A stretch of 64,000 bases of DNA. Source: VRUE01 sp963697915. Lineage in GTDB: Bacteria > Actinomycetota > Thermoleophilia > Solirubrobacterales > 70-9. The stretch is from NCBI GenBank assembly GCA_963697915.1, contig OY969103.1:868001-932000 (forward strand). The letters run 5' to 3'. A model generated the notes under the pieces. It was given only the letters and a program-made list of their open reading frames with translations, was not told the origin of the DNA and did no database searches. The position numbers and the translations under genes are program-made. Position 1 is the first letter of the stretch. Every line of letters starts with the position of its first letter. Of the stretch, positions 1-7,821 are shown piece by piece.

Positions 1-343
1 GGCCGGGGGCGCGCGAGCCGAGCTGGCGGAAGCTCTCGATGTCGGCGAGCGAGACCGAGGGGCGGCCGACGACCTCGTAGTCGGGTTCGACCGCCTGTAC
101 CTCGGCGAGGTAGAGGAGCGCGTAGAGCAGCATCGATGCGTGCCCGGCGGAGAGCACGAAGCGGTCTCGGTTGGGCCAGACCGGGTCGGCCGGGTCGAAG
201 CGGAGGAATTGCTGCCAGAGCGTGTAGGCGACCGGTGCCATCGCCATCGGCGTGCCGGGATGACCTGAGTTGGCCTTCTGGATCGCGTCGATCGAGAGGG
301 TGCGGATCGTGTTGATGCAGAGCTGGTCGGTGTCCTGCGCCAT
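1..343 (-). CDS. tkt: Transketolase, N-terminal part (cut by window edge)
   Basis: Transketolase moves two-carbon ketol units between sugar phosphates with thiamine diphosphate (non-oxidative pentose phosphate pathway). The first ~114 residues are visible. They show the family's N-terminal block: 'INTIRTLSIDAIQKANSGHP', then 'GTPMAMAP', then 'DRFVLSAGHASMLLYALLYL', which carry the conserved thiamine-pocket histidines of transketolases. The ATG at 343 is the natural family start. The rest lies off the left edge. It reads leftward, away from the kinase gene behind it, and belongs with the pentose phosphate genes at 4.0-9.2 kb. Confidence 0.95.
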   Translation of the reverse strand, partial: MAQDTDQLCINTIRTLSIDAIQKANSGHPGTPMAMAPVAYTLWQQFLRFDPADPVWPNRDRFVLSAGHASMLLYALLYLAEVQAVEPDYEVVGRPSVSLADIESFRQLGSRAPG

Positions 344-372
344 AGGCCGCCCAGCGATCCTATTGAACGCGA

Positions 373-2211
373 CTACGGCTCGATGCGGGTGACCGTTCCG
401 TCGCCGTTGTTGGCGACCCAGACCGCCTCGCCGCCGACCGCCACCGCCCCGGGGCGGGGCCCGACGCGTACTGGATCGCCAACCGTCTCGCCGCTCTCGA
501 TCTCGATCCTGGTGACCGTGCCGTCAGCGGAGTTGGCGACCCAGACGACCTCGGTGCCGGCGTCGATCCCGCCCGGCCGTTCGCCGACCTCGACTGGCTC
601 GCCGAAGAGCGAGCGGGTCACCGGGTCGACCCGGGTGACCGCGTTGGCGCGGCTGTTGGCGACCCAGACCAGGCCGCCGCCGACGGTCACCCCGGCGGGC
701 CCGCGGCCGACCACGATCGGCGCCTCGGAGGTCGCGGTGCCAAAGTCGACGCGACGGATGGAGCCGGTCGAGGCGCTGCTCGCCCAGAGCGCGCCGGCGC
801 CGGCCGCGAGCCGCAGCGGCGTGGCGCGGGGCGCGATGCCGCGCTTGAAGACGCCCGCTCCGCGCGGGTTGATCGCGGTGATGCCGGCGCCCCGCTCGTC
901 GGCGACCCAGATCCGGCCGCCGCCGGCGACGATCGCGCCAGGCCGGCCGCCGACCGGAACCCTGGCGACGACTCGGCCGCTGTCGGGGTCGACCTCGAGG
1001 ACCTGGCCGCGGCGCGGGCTCGAGACCCAAACCGAGCCGTCGCCGACCGCGACGCCCGCGATGCCGAGGTCGAGGCGCACGGGCGCGCCGGCGACGGCCA
1101 CCGCCTCCGGGTCGATCCGCGTCAGCGTCCCGTCGGCGCCGCTCGTCACCCAGATCGCGTCCTCGCCGACGGCGATCCGCAGGGCGCCCTCCCCCACCTC
1201 GATCGGCGCCGAGACGGAGACGTCATCACCACCGAGGAGGACGGCGGCGATCACGGCCCCGACGACGGCGACAGCCGCGAGAGCGGCGAACCAGACCAGA
1301 AAGCCACCGGCGATCAGCCGCCGCCAACGCCAGCGCGTCAGCCCGACGTGCCGGGACTTAGCCGCCCATATGGGCGGGGAATCACCGGCACGTCCCGTCG
1401 GCGCCGTATCGGTGAGGACGCGGGTGGCAGCGGGGGCGGCGCCCTGGCGCTCGCGGGCGGCGTCGATCAGGGCGCCGGCGCTGGGATAGCGCTCCTCGGG
1501 GTCGGCGGCGACGGCGCGTTCGATCACCTCGTCGAGGCCGGCGGGGATCTCGGGTTCGGCGTCGCCTTCGTGGCGGGCGTAGGGGACGACGCCGGTCAGC
1601 GCCTCGTAGAGGACGCAGCCGAGCGAGTAGACGTCGGCGGGCGGTCCCACGTCGCGCCCGCGCCACTGCTCGGGCGACATGTATTCGGCGGTGCCGACCA
1701 CCGAGGCGCCGCGCAGGACGCCGCTCTCCCCCAGCGCCTTGGCGAGGCCGAAGTCGGTGAGGAAGGCGCGCTCGCCTTCGAGCAGGATGTTGTGCGGCTT
1801 GACGTCGCGGTGGACGATGCCGGCGGCGTGGGCGGCGTCGAGCGCCTCGGCGACCTGGCCCAGCAGCGCCACCGCCTCGGCCGGCGGCAGCGGGCCGTCG
1901 GTGGCGATCCGCCGCTTCAGGTCGCCGCCTGTGATCAGCCGCATCGCGACGATCAGCTCGTCGTCCTCCTCGCGGGCGTCGAAGACGGGCACGACGTTGG
2001 GGTGGTCGAGCCGGGCGGCGAGCCGCGACTCGCGCAGGAAGCGGGCGCGGAAGCCGGCGTCGGCGGCGAGGTTGGGGGCGATCACCTTGAGCGCCACCGG
2101 CCGTTCGAGCGCCAGGTGCGTCGCCCGGTAGACGACGCCCATGCCGCCGCGGGCGATCAGGGCGTCGAGGCGATAGCCGGCGAGGGTCGAGCCGATTGCG
2201 GGGTCAGCCAC
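373..2211 (-). CDS. Membrane Ser/Thr protein kinase with extracytoplasmic beta-propeller
   Basis: 612 residues, GTG start. The kinase domain spans about residues 12-268: glycine loop 'RGGMGVVYRA', catalytic Lys in 'VALKV' (K42), 'HRDVKPHNILL' (134-144), DFG at 153-155 and 'GTAEYMSPEQ'. A basic linker leads to one transmembrane helix (about 305-328). Then come about six repeats of the type 'WV(A/S)N..DGTVTRI(D/E)', an NHL/YVTN-like propeller outside the cell. This is the actinobacterial PknB/PknD plan: ligand sensing outside, Ser/Thr phosphorylation inside. The natural ligand is unknown. The kinase HRD, DFG and Lys are all intact, so it should be active. A perfect inverted repeat covers its start codon and -10 box. 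Confidence 0.9.
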   Translation of the reverse strand: MADPAIGSTLAGYRLDALIARGGMGVVYRATHLALERPVALKVIAPNLAADAGFRARFLRESRLAARLDHPNVVPVFDAREEDDELIVAMRLITGGDLKRRIATDGPLPPAEAVALLGQVAEALDAAHAAGIVHRDVKPHNILLEGERAFLTDFGLAKALGESGVLRGASVVGTAEYMSPEQWRGRDVGPPADVYSLGCVLYEALTGVVPYARHEGDAEPEIPAGLDEVIERAVAADPEERYPSAGALIDAARERQGAAPAATRVLTDTAPTGRAGDSPPIWAAKSRHVGLTRWRWRRLIAGGFLVWFAALAAVAVVGAVIAAVLLGGDDVSVSAPIEVGEGALRIAVGEDAIWVTSGADGTLTRIDPEAVAVAGAPVRLDLGIAGVAVGDGSVWVSSPRRGQVLEVDPDSGRVVARVPVGGRPGAIVAGGGRIWVADERGAGITAINPRGAGVFKRGIAPRATPLRLAAGAGALWASSASTGSIRRVDFGTATSEAPIVVGRGPAGVTVGGGLVWVANSRANAVTRVDPVTRSLFGEPVEVGERPGGIDAGTEVVWVANSADGTVTRIEIESGETVGDPVRVGPRPGAVAVGGEAVWVANNGDGTVTRIEP

Positions 2212-2234
2212 CGGGCGGTTATACCGCCCGGTGG
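2208..2234 (-). promoter_or_regulatory. Perfect 12-bp inverted repeat over the -10 box and start codon of the kinase gene
   Basis: Arms 2208-2219 and 2223-2234 are exact reverse complements separated by TAT. Read on the minus strand, a -10 hexamer TATAAC (2223-2218) sits in the centre and the GTG start (2211) lies 6 nt downstream, so transcription would begin at or next to the start codon. The repeat could be an operator, or a 5'-hairpin that hides the start codon. Which one is inference. Confidence 0.6.
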
Positions 2235-2256
2235 CCCGGCCCCTATCGACACGGCC

Positions 2257-3300
2257 TTACCGGACCGGTTGCCATGCGATCACCGGACCGATGGCAGTGC
2301 CGTCTTTCTCAGTCACCTCGAAGCCCTCGGCGAGCTGCCGCTGACGGCCGCCCGCGACCTCGATCGAGACCAGTGACTGACGTTCCTCGACCGCGACGAA
2401 GGCCGCCACCCGGCGCCCGTCCGAGGAGAAGACCCCGTTGGTCTCCGAGCCGTCGGGGAGCTGGGCGAGCTTGCGCGCGCCGCCGGGCCCGGTCGGCTTC
2501 GACCAGAGGCCCTGGTCGCGGCGGAAGAGCACGGTGCGGCCGTTCGGCGCGACGTCTTCGACGTAGGCCGAGCCGACGCCGGCGACCAGCGGCTTCACCT
2601 TCCTGCCGGTGCGGCGCATCGTGTAGACGTCGGCGTAAGCGGCCGGCCCGGGGGTGCTCTCACCGCGGCTGAAGAGGATGCCGCCGGCGAAGTAGCGCGG
2701 CTCGAACTCGTCGATGCCCGCGGTGCGGGTCAGCCGCGCCAGGTTCGCCCCCGAGGGACGGACCGAGTAGAGGTCCTCTTTGGTGTCGGGCGCCTCGCCG
2801 CTGCCGCGGACGAAGACGATCGCCCGGCCGTCCGGCGAGAAGTCGGCGTCGTGATCGTCGTCGGCGCCGCTGGTCAGCGCCCGCAGGCCGCCGCCCATGA
2901 TCCGCACCGAGACCAGGTCGGCGGGGGCGTTCTCCCCGGCGCGCCGCTCGAAGACGACGCGGCGGCCGTCGGGGGCGACGATCGGCGCCGAGTCGAGCTC
3001 GGAACCGCTGGTCAGCCGCCGCTGGCCGGAGCCGTCGGGGCGGACCGAGTAGAGGTCGCCGCCGCGGATGAAGGCGATCGTCCGCCCGTCGGCGGCGAAA
3101 GCGGGTTCGGTGTCGGTCGGGTCCTCGCTGATCTGGTTGAGGCGGCCGTCGCGGACGGCGAAGAGGCCGCCCTCGGCGACTCCGTCGACGGTCGTCGCTT
3201 TGGAGAAGACGACGGCGCCCGTCTGGGGCGCCGCGCTGGCGGCGGCCGGGATGGCGAGGCCGAGGAGGACGAGCAGGGAAGCGAGTGATCGGTGGCGCAT
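2257..3300 (-). CDS. Secreted TolB-like beta-propeller (WD40-like/PD40 repeats)
   Basis: 347 residues. An N-terminal signal peptide (MRHRSLASLLVLLGLAIPAA, cleavage near AASA) is followed by repeated PD40 motifs such as 'FAADGRTIAFIRGGDLY', 'VAPDGRRVVFERR', 'FSPDGRAIVFVRG' and 'DLYSVRPSG', the TolB C-terminal propeller signature. The start at 3300 was chosen over an upstream ATG because AAAGGA lies 7 nt before it and the signal peptide begins there. No Pal/TolA partners are nearby. In actinobacteria such proteins are orphan extracellular propellers of unknown binding partner. It sits directly upstream of the kinase gene on the same strand (46 bp gap). Confidence 0.85.
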   Translation of the reverse strand: MRHRSLASLLVLLGLAIPAAASAAPQTGAVVFSKATTVDGVAEGGLFAVRDGRLNQISEDPTDTEPAFAADGRTIAFIRGGDLYSVRPDGSGQRRLTSGSELDSAPIVAPDGRRVVFERRAGENAPADLVSVRIMGGGLRALTSGADDDHDADFSPDGRAIVFVRGSGEAPDTKEDLYSVRPSGANLARLTRTAGIDEFEPRYFAGGILFSRGESTPGPAAYADVYTMRRTGRKVKPLVAGVGSAYVEDVAPNGRTVLFRRDQGLWSKPTGPGGARKLAQLPDGSETNGVFSSDGRRVAAFVAVEERQSLVSIEVAGGRQRQLAEGFEVTEKDGTAIGPVIAWQPVR

Positions 3301-3408
3301 GGCAATTCCTTTCGCATCGGTGAACTTGTCCACCGATGCTCCGCGCCGCGCCCGTACGCGCCAACGACACGCGCGCCTCGGACCGGGCCAAGTTTGGCCC
3401 CCTCCGGG

Positions 3409-3990
3409 TCAGCGGTCGAGGCCGAGCTCGATCACGCGGGCGGCGACGAGGCGGGGGCGCTCGCGGCCGGCGTCGCCGGGGACGTCGAGCTTGGCGGCGA
3501 GGGCGTCGAGGCGGCGCTGGGCGGTGCGCTCGCTGACGTGGAGCGCCTCGGCGATCTCGGCCCGGGTCGCCGGCCGCCCGGCGAAGGCGCCCTCGCTGCG
3601 GTAGGGAGCGACCAGGGCGGTCGCGGTGGCGCGCTCCTCGGCGCTGAGCTCGACCGCGGGCGCGGCGGCGGGAACCGTCGCCCCCGCGCGCCCCGGCAGC
3701 GAGTCGGAGACTTCGAGCCGCTGGCCGCCGACGGTGAGCACGTCGCCGTCGCGCAGGCGGCGCGGCCGGTCGAGCGGCTCGCCGTTGAGCGCGGTGCCGT
3801 TGCGGCTGTCGAGGTCGGTCGCCATCAACACGCCGCCGCGCCGCTCGATCTCGAGGTGGTGCCAGGAGACCGCCTCGTCATCGAGGGTGACGTCGGCCTC
3901 GGGGTCGCGGCCGACCGTCGTCCGCTCGCCCGCCAGGGGGAAGGAGCGCGGCTCCCCCGCCGCGCCGCTCAGCCAGATCCGGGCATCCAT
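3409..3990 (-). CDS. FHA-domain protein with C-terminal helix-turn-helix
   Basis: 193 residues. The FHA (phosphothreonine-binding) core at about 22-92 has the diagnostic residues: G27-R28 in 'TTVGRDPEADV', S42..H45 in 'VSWHHLEIE', and N64-G65 in 'DSRNGTALNG'. An Ala/Pro linker leads to a C-terminal winged-helix-like region (about 118-193) with 'RAEIAEALHVSERTAQRRL', a helix-turn-helix. Together this suggests a DNA-binding protein whose behaviour depends on Ser/Thr phosphorylation, plausibly by the kinase at 373-2211 (inference). It is divergent from rpiA, the start codons being only 27 bp apart, so the two promoters overlap. Confidence 0.85.
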   Translation of the reverse strand: MDARIWLSGAAGEPRSFPLAGERTTVGRDPEADVTLDDEAVSWHHLEIERRGGVLMATDLDSRNGTALNGEPLDRPRRLRDGDVLTVGGQRLEVSDSLPGRAGATVPAAAPAVELSAEERATATALVAPYRSEGAFAGRPATRAEIAEALHVSERTAQRRLDALAAKLDVPGDAGRERPRLVAARVIELGLDR

Positions 3991-4017
3991 CTAGAGGCGA
4001 GCATAGAGTCCCCCGCC

Positions 4018-4665
4018 GTGGCCACGGACGACGAGAAGCGCCTCGCGGGGGAGGCGGCGGCGGAGCTGGTCGAGGACGGGATGACGATCGGCCTCGGCAC
4101 CGGATCGACCGTCGCCCATCTGCTGCCGGCGATCGCCCGGCGTGGGCTCAGCGGCATCCGCTGCGTCGCCACCTCGGTCGCCACCGAGGAGCAGGCGCGC
4201 GGGCTCGGCATCCCGGTCGAGGACTTCGACCGGCTGCGGCGGCTCGACATCGCGATCGACGGCACCGACCAGGTCACCCCCGACGGCTGGCTGATCAAGG
4301 GCGGCGGCGCCGCCCACCAGCGCGAGAAGATCGTCGCCGCCGCGGCCGAGCGCTTCGTCGTGATCGCCGACTCGAGCAAGCCGGTCACCTCGCTCTCCGC
4401 GCCCGTGCCCCTGGAGCTGCTCGCCTTCGGCCTCGCTTCGACCCTGGCCCGGCTCGGCGCCGAGGTCGAGCTGCGCGACGTGCCTCCCAGCCCCGACGGC
4501 GGCGTGATCGCCGACTACCGCGGCGAGGTCGGCGACCCCGCGGCGCTCGCCGCCCGGCTCGAGGCCGATCCCGGGATCTCCTCGCACGGCCTCTTCCCGC
4601 CGGATATGGTCAGCGAAATTCTGGTCGGGAGCGGTGACGCCGTCGACCGCTCGACGCCGAACTAG
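4018..4665 (+). CDS. rpiA: Ribose-5-phosphate isomerase A
   Basis: Interconverts ribose-5-P and ribulose-5-P in the pentose phosphate pathway. 215 residues, normal for RpiA. Seen: 'GLGTGSTVAHLL' (phosphate loop), 'IAIDGTDQV' with the conserved acidic residues, 'KGGGAAHQREKIVA' and the C-terminal 'GLFPPDMVSEILVG'. The GTG at 4018 is taken as the start: it begins the family alignment (ATDDEKRLAGEAAAELV) and a TAGAGT hexamer lies 8 nt upstream, suggesting a leaderless message. A much longer upstream reading frame is open but antisense to the FHA gene and not coding. Confidence 0.93.
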   Translation: MATDDEKRLAGEAAAELVEDGMTIGLGTGSTVAHLLPAIARRGLSGIRCVATSVATEEQARGLGIPVEDFDRLRRLDIAIDGTDQVTPDGWLIKGGGAAHQREKIVAAAAERFVVIADSSKPVTSLSAPVPLELLAFGLASTLARLGAEVELRDVPPSPDGGVIADYRGEVGDPAALAARLEADPGISSHGLFPPDMVSEILVGSGDAVDRSTPN

Positions 4666-4682
4666 CTCCTGGAGGAGAACAG

Positions 4683-6047
4683 ATGATCGACTTTGCCGGG
4701 TTGGCGATTGCCGGCCGCGTTGCGACCCCTACCGACCCTGACTGGGACGAGGCGCGCCTGGCCTGGAACCTCGCCGCCGACCAGCACCCCGAGGCGGTCG
4801 CCTTCGTCGAGAGCGCCGAGGACATCGCGGCGACCGTCCGCTTCGCCGCCGCCCAGGGGCTGAAGGTCGCGGCGCAGGGCACCGGCCACGGCGCCGGCCC
4901 GATGCCGCCGCTGGCGGGGACGATCCTGATCAAGACCGAGCGCATGCGCGGCATCGAGGTCGACGCCGAGGCGCGCACGGCGCGGATCGAGGCCGGCGTC
5001 CTCGCCGCCGAGCTGGGCGAGGCGGCGAACGAGCACGGGCTCTGCTTCCTGCCCGGCTCCTCACCTGACATCAGCCTCACCGGCTACACGCTCGGCGGCG
5101 GTCTCAGCTGGCTCGGGCGCCGCCACGGCTTCGCCTGCAACCGGGTCGCCGCGATCGAGCTGGTCACCGCCAGCGGCGAGCCGCGCACGGTCGACGCCGA
5201 GAACGACCCCGACCTCTTCTGGGCGCTGCGCGGCGGTGGTGGTGGCTACGCGATCGTCACCGCCCTGCGCCTCGACCTGCTGCCGCTCGCCGACGTCTAC
5301 GCCGGCGCCCTGCTCTTCCCCGCGGCGGTCGGCACTCCCGCCGTCCGCGCCTACCGCGACTGGGCCGCGAACGCCCCCGAGGAGGTCACCTCGGTCGTCC
5401 GCTTCATCACCCCGCCCGACCTCCCCGACGTGCCCGAGCCGCTGCGCGGCACGCCGCTGCTGACGATCGACGGCGCCTTCATCGGCGGTCAGGCCGAGGG
5501 CGAAGCGGTGATCGCGCCGCTGCGCGAGATCGGCGAGCCGATCATGGACACCTTCGCCCAGATCCCGACCGCGGAGCTGAGCCGCATCCACATGGACCCC
5601 GAGAACCCGGTCCCGGGGATCGGTGACGGGATGACGATCACCGAGCTGAGCGACGAGGCGATCGACGCGTTCGTCTCCGTCGCCGGCCCCGACTCGGGCT
5701 CGCCGCTGCTGTTCACCGAGCTGCGCCAGCTCGGCGGCGCCCTCTCGCGCCCCGCCGAGGGCGCCGGCGCCCTCGCCAAGCTCGACGCCGGTTACGTCAT
5801 GTACGGGATCGGCCTGCCGATGGCGCCGGAGCTGGCGGCGGCGATCGTCGCCCACATGACCCGCACCGAAGAGGCGATGCGGCCCTGGGCGGCCGACGGC
5901 TCCTACTTCAACTTCAGCGACAGCCCCTGCGACGTCGACGCGATCCTGCCGCCCGACGTCTGCGCCCGGCTGGCCGAGGTCAAGCGGCAGTGGGACCCCG
6001 AGGAGAGGGTCGTCGCCAACCACGCCGTCGCCCCGGCGGCGGCCTGA
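4683..6047 (+). CDS. FAD-linked oxidase of the berberine-bridge/PCMH type
   Basis: 454 residues, ATG preceded by GGAGGAG. The PCMH FAD-binding domain occupies about the first 200 residues ('VKVAAQGTGHGAGPMPPL', 'LPGSSPDISLTGYTLGGGLS', 'NRVAAIELVTASG'), with the BBE C-terminal motif near the end ('YFNFSD', 'KRQWDPEERVVANHAV'). The flavin-linking His is likely H in 'GTGHGAG'; a second covalent-link Cys is not obvious. Such enzymes oxidise sugars, alcohols or alkaloids with O2. The substrate here is unknown. It lies 17 bp after rpiA, so is probably co-transcribed, hinting at a sugar-related role. Confidence 0.85.
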   Translation: MIDFAGLAIAGRVATPTDPDWDEARLAWNLAADQHPEAVAFVESAEDIAATVRFAAAQGLKVAAQGTGHGAGPMPPLAGTILIKTERMRGIEVDAEARTARIEAGVLAAELGEAANEHGLCFLPGSSPDISLTGYTLGGGLSWLGRRHGFACNRVAAIELVTASGEPRTVDAENDPDLFWALRGGGGGYAIVTALRLDLLPLADVYAGALLFPAAVGTPAVRAYRDWAANAPEEVTSVVRFITPPDLPDVPEPLRGTPLLTIDGAFIGGQAEGEAVIAPLREIGEPIMDTFAQIPTAELSRIHMDPENPVPGIGDGMTITELSDEAIDAFVSVAGPDSGSPLLFTELRQLGGALSRPAEGAGALAKLDAGYVMYGIGLPMAPELAAAIVAHMTRTEEAMRPWAADGSYFNFSDSPCDVDAILPPDVCARLAEVKRQWDPEERVVANHAVAPAAA

Positions 6048-6054
6048 GCGGCGC

Positions 6055-6735
6055 CTAGCCGGCGGGGCGGCCAGCGGCCGCCGCGTCGGCTACGGCGACC
6101 ATCGCCTCGTTCTCGACCCGGCCGGCCGGGATCGAGGCGTCGCCGTCGAGCAGCTTGGCCAGCGGTTCGCGGACTTTCTCACCGAGGGTCAGCCAGAGGA
6201 TCTGGCGCGCCGCGGCGAGGGTCGGGTAGGTCAGCGTCATCCGCCGGTGGCCTTCGTACTCGCCGCGGGTCACGGCGACGCGGCGCTCACTGACTTCCAA
6301 GACCCCGTCGTCGGGGACGAGCGAGGCGGTGTGGCCGTCCGGCCCGAGGCCGAGGTGGACCAGGTCGAGCCGCTCGGGCAGCTGCGCTTCGTAGTCGGCG
6401 GCGGCCAGTTCGAGGTCGCGGCTGGTGACCGGCATCGGCCGCACCGCGGCCTGGTGGGAGATCGAGAGCATCTGGACCAGGTGGGTGAGGTTGCGGGCGG
6501 CGTCGCCCGGGGGCGCAATCCGCTCGTCGACCTGGAAGATCAGCGTGTCCTCCCAGGGCATCTCCTCCATGTCGCCGAGCTGGCCGACCATCGCCCAGGG
6601 CGTCTTGCCGCCGCTCAGCGCCAGGTTGAACTCGCCGCGCTCGGCGACGGCCGCCTTGCCGGCAGCGACGATCGCCTCGGCGGCGTGGCGCGAGGCGTCG
6701 CGGTCGTCGTCGAAGACCTCGAGCTGGATCGGCAT
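6055..6735 (-). CDS. pgl: 6-phosphogluconolactonase
   Basis: Hydrolyses 6-phosphogluconolactone to 6-phosphogluconate. 226 residues, typical. Motifs: 'LALSGGKTPWAM' (phosphate binding), 'FQVDERIAPP', 'LGLGPDGHTASLVPDD' and 'RMTLTYPTLAAARQILWL'. It follows gnd with a 25-bp gap on the same strand, so gnd-pgl is probably one transcript opposite to zwf. It ends 7 bp from the end of the convergent flavoprotein gene. Confidence 0.94.
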   Translation of the reverse strand: MPIQLEVFDDDRDASRHAAEAIVAAGKAAVAERGEFNLALSGGKTPWAMVGQLGDMEEMPWEDTLIFQVDERIAPPGDAARNLTHLVQMLSISHQAAVRPMPVTSRDLELAAADYEAQLPERLDLVHLGLGPDGHTASLVPDDGVLEVSERRVAVTRGEYEGHRRMTLTYPTLAAARQILWLTLGEKVREPLAKLLDGDASIPAGRVENEAMVAVADAAAAGRPAG

Positions 6736-6760
6736 CAGGACCCGCTACCCGGCGGTCGCC

Positions 6761-7777
6761 CTACGAAGCCTTCTCGTCGTGGCCGCCGAACTGTTTGCGC
6801 ATGGCGGAGAGCACCTTGTCGCCGTAGTCGTCGAGGCCGCGCGACGAGAAGCGCTCGTAGAGGGCGGCGGTGAGGACCGGCGCCGGCACGCCCTCGTCGA
6901 TCGCCGCGATCGAGGTCCAGCGGCCCTCGCCGGAGTCGGAGACGCGCCCGGCGAAGTCGGCGAGGTCGGGCGATTCCTGCATCGCCGCCGCGGTCAGGTC
7001 GAGCAGCCAGGAGCCGATCACGCTGCCGCGGCGCCAGACCTCGGCGACCTCGGGCAGGTCGAGGTCGTACTGGTAGTACTCGGGCTGCTCGAGCGGCGCG
7101 GTCTCGGCATCGGCCTCGCGCTGGGCCTTGCCAGCGTTGGCGTTCTTGAGGATGTTCAGCCCCTCGGCGTAGGCGGCCATGATCCCGTACTCGATCCCGT
7201 TGTGGACCATCTTCACGAAGTGGCCGGCCCCGTTCGGCCCGCAGTGCAGGTAGCCGTTCTCGGCCGGGGTCACCTCACCGGAGCGGCCCGGCGTGCGCTC
7301 GGCCGAGCCGACGCCGGGGGCGAGGCTGGCGAAGATCGGGTCGAGCCGCCCCACCGCCCCGTCCGGGCCGCCGATCATCAGGCAGTAGCCGCGGTCGAGG
7401 CCGAAGACGCCGCCGCTGGTCCCGCAATCGACGAAGTCGATGCCCTGCTCGCGCAGCATCTCGGCATGGCGGATGTCGTCGCGGTAGTAGGAGTTGCCGC
7501 CGTCGACGATCGCGTCGCCGGCCTCGAGCACGGCGGCGACGTCGCCGATCGTCTTGTCGGTGATCTCGCCCGAGGGCACCATCACCCAGACCGCACGCGG
7601 CGCGCTCAGCTTCGCCGCCAGGTCCGCCAGCGAAGAGGCCCCCTCCGCCCCCTCGCCGGCCAGTGCCGTGACCGCGTCGGGGTTGACGTCGTAGGCGACG
7701 ATGCGATGGCCGTCGCGCATCAGGCGGCGCGCCATGTTGGCGCCCATGCGGCCGAGTCCGACGATGCCGAGCTCCAT
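6761..7777 (-). CDS. gnd: 6-phosphogluconate dehydrogenase, decarboxylating (short form)
   Basis: Oxidative decarboxylation of 6-phosphogluconate to ribulose-5-P. 338 residues, the short GntZ/YqeC-like form rather than the ~470-residue Gnd. Rossmann motif 'GLGRMGANMARRL' at 6-18, 'CGTSGGVFGLDRG', and the catalytic 'GPNGAGHFVKMVHNGIEYG' with Lys and Asn. The short form is generally NAD-preferring (family knowledge). The ATG at 7777 starts the Rossmann strand directly; an upstream in-frame ATG would add 21 residues with no match. TAGGGT and an AGGAG lie upstream. Divergent from zwf, with 44 bp between the starts. Confidence 0.93.
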   Translation of the reverse strand: MELGIVGLGRMGANMARRLMRDGHRIVAYDVNPDAVTALAGEGAEGASSLADLAAKLSAPRAVWVMVPSGEITDKTIGDVAAVLEAGDAIVDGGNSYYRDDIRHAEMLREQGIDFVDCGTSGGVFGLDRGYCLMIGGPDGAVGRLDPIFASLAPGVGSAERTPGRSGEVTPAENGYLHCGPNGAGHFVKMVHNGIEYGIMAAYAEGLNILKNANAGKAQREADAETAPLEQPEYYQYDLDLPEVAEVWRRGSVIGSWLLDLTAAAMQESPDLADFAGRVSDSGEGRWTSIAAIDEGVPAPVLTAALYERFSSRGLDDYGDKVLSAMRKQFGGHDEKAS

Positions 7778-7821
7778 CGCTCCTAACCCTACCTGCGGCA
7801 CTCGGATAGCCTGCGCGCCCG

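Noticed and set aside
383..1489. Long plus-strand open frame opposite the kinase gene
   Set aside because: Product is a repetitive antisense of the propeller with no domain; typical of stop-poor high-GC DNA.
5061..6023. Long minus-strand open frame over the flavoprotein gene
   Set aside because: Low-complexity R/G/V-rich translation, no start signal; shadow of the real gene.
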